Positions 59,880-64,000 of a stretch of DNA of 64,000 nucleotides are shown piece by piece. The stretch covers positions 1 to 64,000 of the forward strand of contig JAKFUU010000006.1 in NCBI GenBank assembly GCA_021732525.1, given 5' to 3'. Below the pieces are notes generated by a model. It ran no database searches, was not told where the DNA came from, and saw only the letters and a list, made by a program, of their open reading frames with translations. Position 1 is the first letter of the stretch, and every line of letters starts with the position of its first letter. Source of the stretch: Sphingomonadaceae bacterium (GTDB lineage Bacteria > Pseudomonadota > Alphaproteobacteria > Sphingomonadales > Sphingomonadaceae). Made by a program: the position numbers and the translations under genes.

Positions 59880-60835
59880 GCCGCCAAATTCTGCCGGCTG
59901 GCATCGCCAAACCGGCCATGTTTGCGGTACATATTGAGCCAATCATGCACCGCCGCATCGAGCGATGTCGGCGTTATCCCCATCAGCCGAAGGCCGTCAT
60001 CCGCGCCGCCAATGATATTATCCGATCCGAGCATTTTATACTGATCATATGTTATCGGTGCACCGGGCAGCCAGCCGGCGCCGATTGCCAACGCCTTGGC
60101 GGCAAAATCGGGTATATCGACAAAGCCCGGTTCTCGGCCAATGGCCTTTGCGATCCACTCATTCAGCGCGCGCATCGTGAATATCTGCGGCCCGCCTAGC
60201 TCATAAATCCCGCCGGCATATGCCGATGGATTACTCAGCGCGCCGCGCACCGCCTGTGCGACATCGCCCACATAAACCGGTTGAAATTTTGTGTCACCGC
60301 CAATCACCGGCACGATGGGTAGCATTTGAATCAGGCTCGCAAAACGATTGATAAAGGCATCTTCGCGGCCAAAGACAATTGAGGGTCGCAATATGGTCGC
60401 ATTTGGAAATGCGGCCATCACCGCGGCTTCCCCCGCCGCCTTGCTGCGGCCATATGCCGCCGCGCTTTTGTCATCTGCGCCGATTGCGGAGATATGCACC
60501 ATCGCGCCGCAACCCGCCATCCGCGCGGCGGCCGCCACATTGCCCGCGCCGATATGTTGCACCGCGTCCATATTGGCAAAGCTGCCGACCAGATTGACGA
60601 GCATATCCGCGCCGTGCGCCGCGCGGATAACATCGGCTGGCCTGCGCACATCGGCGGCGATCAATTGCACTTGGCCCAAATTGCCCAAAGGTTTGATATG
60701 CAAGCCGCTGGCTGCGCTTTTTCCCGCCACCCGAAGCCGCGCGCCGCTGGCCAATAATTCTGCGCAGACATAACGGCCCAAAAAACCGCTGCCGCCAAAA
60801 ACGGTGATTAATTTATTCTGCAATGCCTGCGTCAT
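59876..60835 (-). CDS. NDUFA9-like NAD(P)-binding epimerase/reductase
   Basis: 319 aa. Rossmann motif VFGGSGFLGRYVCAELL near residue 9-25. Key active-site pair SAAAYGRSKAAGE has the Tyr and Lys of the extended SDR layout (Y-x-x-x-K). The family of complex-I NDUFA9-type proteins and related oxidoreductases ends with the C-terminal helical region. Start ATG at 60835; the last 4 bases overlap uppP, so the two are coupled. Role in complex I assembly or quinone chemistry is inferred from the family. Confidence 0.88.
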   Translation of the reverse strand: MTQALQNKLITVFGGSGFLGRYVCAELLASGARLRVAGKSAASGLHIKPLGNLGQVQLIAADVRRPADVIRAAHGADMLVNLVGSFANMDAVQHIGAGNVAAAARMAGCGAMVHISAIGADDKSAAAYGRSKAAGEAAVMAAFPNATILRPSIVFGREDAFINRFASLIQMLPIVPVIGGDTKFQPVYVGDVAQAVRGALSNPSAYAGGIYELGGPQIFTMRALNEWIAKAIGREPGFVDIPDFAAKALAIGAGWLPGAPITYDQYKMLGSDNIIGGADDGLRLMGITPTSLDAAVHDWLNMYRKHGRFGDASRQNLAA

Positions 60836-60948
60836 GATAGCATCCAACTGTCGCGCCTGAACCGGCAATGGTCATGCCGCGCCGTGGGTTGATAGGCAAG
60901 AGCGGAATTTGAGATAACGCCCGATCGGGCATTCATGATCAATGGCGG

Positions 60949-60978
60949 TTGACAAATGCGCGCGGGAACCGCTAATCG
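60949..60978 (+). promoter_or_regulatory. Candidate promoter of tRNA-Leu
   Basis: TTGACA (60949-60954), an 18-base spacer and TAATCG (60973-60978), about 26 bases before the tRNA. Confidence 0.45.
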
Positions 60979-61003
60979 CCGCGCTCGCAACATTCTACCC
61001 CGT

Positions 61004-61090
61004 GCCCGGATGGCGGAATTGGTAGACGCACCAGCTTCAGGTGCTGGCGCTGGCAACGGCGTGGAGGTTCGAGTCCTCTTCCGGGCACCA
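61004..61090 (+). tRNA. tRNA-Leu (anticodon CAG)
   Basis: 87 bases: acceptor GCCCGGA/TCCGGGC, anticodon loop CTTCAGG with anticodon CAG at 61038-61040, a long variable arm as expected for Leu, T-loop GGTTCGAGTCC and encoded CCA. Followed by an integrase remnant. Confidence 0.97.
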
Positions 61091-61117
61091 TTTGTTCTCA
61101 TGTTTCCAATTCGATTT

Positions 61118-61166
61118 TGGGGCAAATAATTGAGGCAATTATCCGTGCCTCGAATTGCTTGCCCCA
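61118..61166. repeat. Inverted arm-type repeat between tRNA-Leu and integrase remnant
   Basis: TGGGGCAA (61118-61125) and TTGCCCCA (61159-61166). Same position and style as the pair at 29601-29653 next to tRNA-Gly. Confidence 0.5.
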
Positions 61167-61226
61167 TTCGTTGATTCTGAAGCATCTGCAATGCGAACGT
61201 CTCCGGTCCGTGGAAGGAGTGAGGGC

Positions 61227-61651
61227 ATGCCACTTACCGATGCCGCTTTGCGTTTGTTAAAACCCAAAGACAAAAGGTATATGAAAGTCGATCAGCGGGG
61301 GTTATACATTGAAGTCGAGCCTAACCGCTCAAAACTATGGCGCTATAAATACATCTTTAGAGGCAAAGAAAAGCGCTTCTCGCTTGGCCGTTATCCCGGC
61401 GGCTCACTCGCAGCAGCCCGCCAAAGCAAGAGGACGCGAGACGGCTGCTTGGTGAAGGGATTGATCCTTCTGCCGAGCGTCAACGCCAGCAGCTGATTGC
61501 GTCGATTAGCGCTGCAAATGTTTTTGGAGACGTTGCCCGAGAATACATCCAGCGAAAGATGATTGCTGAACAAAGGGCAGAGGTGACGGTCACAAAAGCT
61601 GTCTGGCTGTTGGCGCAGTTAAAGCCAATATCGGAGCTCCAAACTTATTGA
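61227..61651 (+). pseudogene. Integrase remnant (P4 family), frameshifted and truncated
   Basis: The first part (MPLTDAALRLLKPKDKRYMKVDQRGLYIEVE onward) matches the N-terminal DUF4102 domain of P4 integrases, including GKEKRFSLGRYPGGSLAAAR. A frame change around 61425-61435 leads into DARRLLGEGIDPSAERQRQQL and a core-binding-like part (NVFGDVAREYIQRKM) that ends at a stop at 61651. The catalytic domain is absent. It is directly downstream of tRNA-Leu, so this is the decayed left end of a former element. 61652-62194 has no gene that I can support. Confidence 0.85.
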
Positions 61652-62194
61652 AATATAACGTCTATTACCCTGCGATTTGTCGTGTACGGTGTACCTTAAA
61701 GTTTCCTGCTGGTGAAGTTCGATCCGGTTGTACGAATCGTATCGAATGGCAGAGCCTAAATTTCATTTTCAATTGTCCGACCACTGGCAAAATTTCATCG
61801 CTTGGCACCTGACAGTCAGCTCATGCTCGATTCGTGCCCTCAAATTTGCGCGGCGCAGATTAATCACTGTCCCGAAATTGAACGATATATATCTTTTGAT
61901 AATGTAGAATATCGTTCGCCAGCATTCGTTTGCATTCTGACAACAGGCTGCAATTCCCTTAGAAAACCGAGGCTTTCACGCATAGGAATGCGCGGATATC
62001 AAACATCGTAATTTCTTATGGTTAACATATTATACCTATCGACTCCTGCATAAGCTTGGTTTAGATGATGTTAATAAGGTAACAAAAGTTACACGATCTA
62101 TTGGCAAAGATATATGCCTAAAGGTTAAATTGGGGTCGCCAGAAATTTAGCTTTGCAGGTCAGCCGACAGGCTTGGCAGCAATAGGGGTGTAAC

Positions 62195-62749
62195 ATGCGC
62201 GGCATTACGTTATGCGCGCTGTTGGTGGTTGCTTGCGCTACGCAGGCGACCGCCAGCGGTGGCGGGCAGGGCAATAATCAAGGCAGCAGTTCGGCAGAAC
62301 TGAAATTGGCTGTGGGCGGGAAAATTACGCCCCGATGTTCAATGTCGCTAAACGACAATCAGGTTGGTGTCATTCTTGACGACCGCGCCGGGAACGCATC
62401 CGTGGGCTTTTCGGTGGATTGCAACCAGCGGCTGGCTTTATCGGTTTCTACACGCAATGGTGGATTGGCTTTGCTGGCAAGCCCAGGGTTCGTCGACAGC
62501 CCCGGCTTTGCGTCTTTCCAGCCCTATAAGCTTGATTTTTCCATCGGAACATCTGGCGCCAATCCACTGTCTTTCAACAGTGAGGCGATCAAGTCAGTCC
62601 CCGGCAGTGGCAGCTTCGGCGTGATCCCTTTTGCCGCGCAGGGCAATCTTGCTTTGTCATGGCAAACGAGCCTGCCGCTAATCGGCGGCAATTACAGCGA
62701 TATTATCGAAATTCGGGTCTCCGGAGAAGGAGAATCGGGTAATCCGTGA
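62195..62749 (+). CDS. Spore-coat-U-like secreted protein, 184 aa
   Basis: Signal peptide MRGITLCALLVVACATQATA, then a SCPU/fimbrial-like beta-sandwich: one disulfide pair is possible (TPRCSMSLNDN ... SVDCNQRL) as in chaperone-usher pilins. Gly/Ser-rich start of the mature part. The SD AGGGGTG precedes the ATG at 62195. The cluster with a second such gene and a PapD-like chaperone indicates a chaperone-usher-type assembly system. Subunit role is inferred. Confidence 0.8.
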   Translation: MRGITLCALLVVACATQATASGGGQGNNQGSSSAELKLAVGGKITPRCSMSLNDNQVGVILDDRAGNASVGFSVDCNQRLALSVSTRNGGLALLASPGFVDSPGFASFQPYKLDFSIGTSGANPLSFNSEAIKSVPGSGSFGVIPFAAQGNLALSWQTSLPLIGGNYSDIIEIRVSGEGESGNP

Positions 62750-62830
62750 TGGCAACATAACGGGGTGAAACGGCGTGTATGCGCCAAAGCGGCTCTTTTG
62801 GGCCAATCAATAACACTAGAGGAGTATGTT

Positions 62831-63388
62831 ATGAAGAAAATCATGTTTGCTGTGCTTGCAGGCACAATGGCGACTTCGGCTTTTGCACAAGCTGGCCCAG
62901 CCATCGATGAGTCGGTCGATTTCACCGGCCAGCGCGCTGTTGAATGCGAAATCAGCGGCTTCCAGGACACCATCCTTTTTGGTGCACTTGGCCGTCGTGG
63001 TCAGGCTACCCAGCAGTCCGATACCGGTATCGACGTGTTCTGCAACCAGCCTTCGACCGTTACCTTTGAATCGGAAAATGGTTATCTTGCTCTGCAGACG
63101 ATCAACAATGCCAATGATTCCGTCAACCCGGACGGTGGTAATTTCACATCGGGTGCGAACCCAGGCTTCTCGGCTGGTCTCGACTATGTCGCAACCATTC
63201 CTGCGTTTAACGTAACAAGCAACACCACGGCCATCAGCGCTGGTAGCCCGCTTACTTTTTCGCCAGTTCCTGCGCTGAACCTGAACAACATTCGCATCAA
63301 CTACGATACGATTGCTGAAAGCCAGCCACTTCTCGGTGGCTTTTACGAAGATACGCTCTCGATCACTCTGACTCCAAACGGCGTCTGA
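62831..63388 (+). CDS. Spore-coat-U/pilin-like secreted protein, 185 aa
   Basis: Signal peptide MKKIMFAVLAGTMATSAFAQ, Cys pair in AVECEISGFQD and DVFCNQPST (one disulfide), and a beta-rich body ending SITLTPNGV. The SD AGAGGAGTATG is strong. It has the length and Cys layout of SCPU-type subunits; it differs from its upstream neighbour in sequence. Next comes a PapD-like chaperone gene. Likely the major surface subunit of the system. Confidence 0.8.
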   Translation: MKKIMFAVLAGTMATSAFAQAGPAIDESVDFTGQRAVECEISGFQDTILFGALGRRGQATQQSDTGIDVFCNQPSTVTFESENGYLALQTINNANDSVNPDGGNFTSGANPGFSAGLDYVATIPAFNVTSNTTAISAGSPLTFSPVPALNLNNIRINYDTIAESQPLLGGFYEDTLSITLTPNGV

Positions 63389-63508
63389 TAATCGATCATC
63401 TGCGCCGGAATGCCACTACGGTTTTCCGGCGCAGCATTTTTTCAGGGAATTATCAACCTGACCGCAGCAATCGCGGCAGGTAAATTGTGAGTCGGGGGAC
63501 GCGTGCAA

Positions 63509-64000
63509 ATGCGCATAGTATCGAGTATTCCTGCTGGTGCATTGGGTGCGATGGCGCTTTTTGTCGGCCCTGCCAATGCGCAATCGATCGGCGTCGAACC
63601 GCTGTTTCTTGAAGTCGCGCCAACCGAAAGCTCCGCTTTGCGCGTTCGCAATTCGTCCGCCAATACAGTGACGGTGGAGATCGAAGTTGCCGAACGGATG
63701 GTCGATGAGAATGGTGTCCAGACGCGTAAGCCTGCTGACGACGATTTTCTGCTGTTCCCACCGCAGGCCATTGTTGCACCGTCGAGCCTTCAAGTCTTCC
63801 GGATGCAGCCGATTGGCGCAGACCCTACACAATCCAAATCCTATTTCGTCACCGTTCGCCAGGTTCCGGTGAAGCTTCCCGATGTAGAAGGCGGCGGCGC
63901 CCGGCTTCGCGTGGTCTTTGCATTTGATTCAGCGGTGCATGTCGTACCAAAAGGGGCGAAGCCCGAACCTGTTTTGGTTTCCGCAGCGCCATCTCGCATG
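63509..64000 (+). CDS. PapD-like fimbrial chaperone, truncated by window end
   Basis: Open frame from ATG at 63509 (SD GGGGGA) to the window edge, 164 codons. Signal peptide MRIVSSIPAGALGAMALFVGPANAQ. The N-terminal chaperone domain shows SIGVEPLFLEVAPTESSALRVRNSSANTVTVEIEVAERM, the conserved hydrophobic-rich LLFPPQAIVAPSSLQVFRMQ and the VTVRQVPV G1-like segment. Its partner usher should follow beyond 64000. A GTG six bases upstream is an alternative start. Confidence 0.9.
   Translation, partial: MRIVSSIPAGALGAMALFVGPANAQSIGVEPLFLEVAPTESSALRVRNSSANTVTVEIEVAERMVDENGVQTRKPADDDFLLFPPQAIVAPSSLQVFRMQPIGADPTQSKSYFVTVRQVPVKLPDVEGGGARLRVVFAFDSAVHVVPKGAKPEPVLVSAAPSRM

Noticed and set aside
61802-62011. 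69-aa ORF between the integrase remnant and the SCPU-like gene
   Set aside because: No clear SD and no family; not enough to call a gene.

Overview
This 64 kb window looks like chromosomal DNA of a GC-rich alphaproteobacterium, most likely Sphingomonadales (Sphingopyxis/Sphingorhabdus-like). The reasons are rpoB and rpoC of alphaproteobacterial size, a TrcR (DUF1013) cell-cycle regulator, a FzlA-like GST protein, tandem CYP153-type P450s, a three-gene cytochrome bc1 operon, a CtrA-type TTAA-N7-TTAA site and the short intergenic palindromes common in sphingomonads. The genus call is an inference from gene content.

Layout. 1-3.6 kb: 3' part of a trimeric autotransporter adhesin and a small exported protein. 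3.7-12.4 kb: rpoB-rpoC, here behind a terminator and a separate candidate promoter, with no rplJL next to them. 12.6-15.9 kb: a MacAB-like efflux operon. 16-29.3 kb: housekeeping and envelope genes (lipoprotein, exported MsrA, XRE regulator plus membrane protein, thioesterase, trcR, MBL hydrolase, acyl-CoA ligase, cold-shock protein, lipB, hemF, trmL) ending in the petABC (bc1) operon. 29.4-33.7 kb: tRNA-Gly(TCC) followed by a compact integrative element of about 4.2 kb (tyrosine integrase, unknown protein, AlpA-like excisionase, two small proteins, HUH-type replication or nicking protein). 33.8-36.6 kb: polysaccharide deacetylase, ATP-grasp ligase and LMW tyrosine phosphatase. 36.8-42.5 kb: EF-hand protein, two-component system, an AAA+ Fis regulator lacking GAFTGA, and an M23 peptidase. 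42.7-52.6 kb: lipoprotein methyltransferase, Tat-exported MsrB, two P450s, a NatAB exporter, queG, a lipoprotein, adenosine kinase and a FzlA-like protein. 52.8-60.8 kb: gltB/gltD, uppP and an NDUFA9-like reductase. 61.0-61.7 kb: tRNA-Leu(CAG) with a decayed integrase. 62.2-64.0 kb: the start of a spore-coat-U-like/chaperone secretion cluster cut by the window end.

How the parts work together. Both tRNA genes have served as integration targets. In both places an inverted G-rich repeat lies between the tRNA and the integrase, a shared architecture that suggests related recombination sites. The element at tRNA-Gly carries no recognisable capsid, conjugation or defence gene and is the most system-like unexplained locus. 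The rest is core metabolism (transcription, respiration, nitrogen assimilation, haem, lipoate, queuosine) and envelope biology, with several candidate cis-regulatory structures: a perfect 20-bp palindrome over the XRE promoter, terminator-like or SD-sequestering hairpins before trcR and the MBL gene, and a palindrome before the response regulator.
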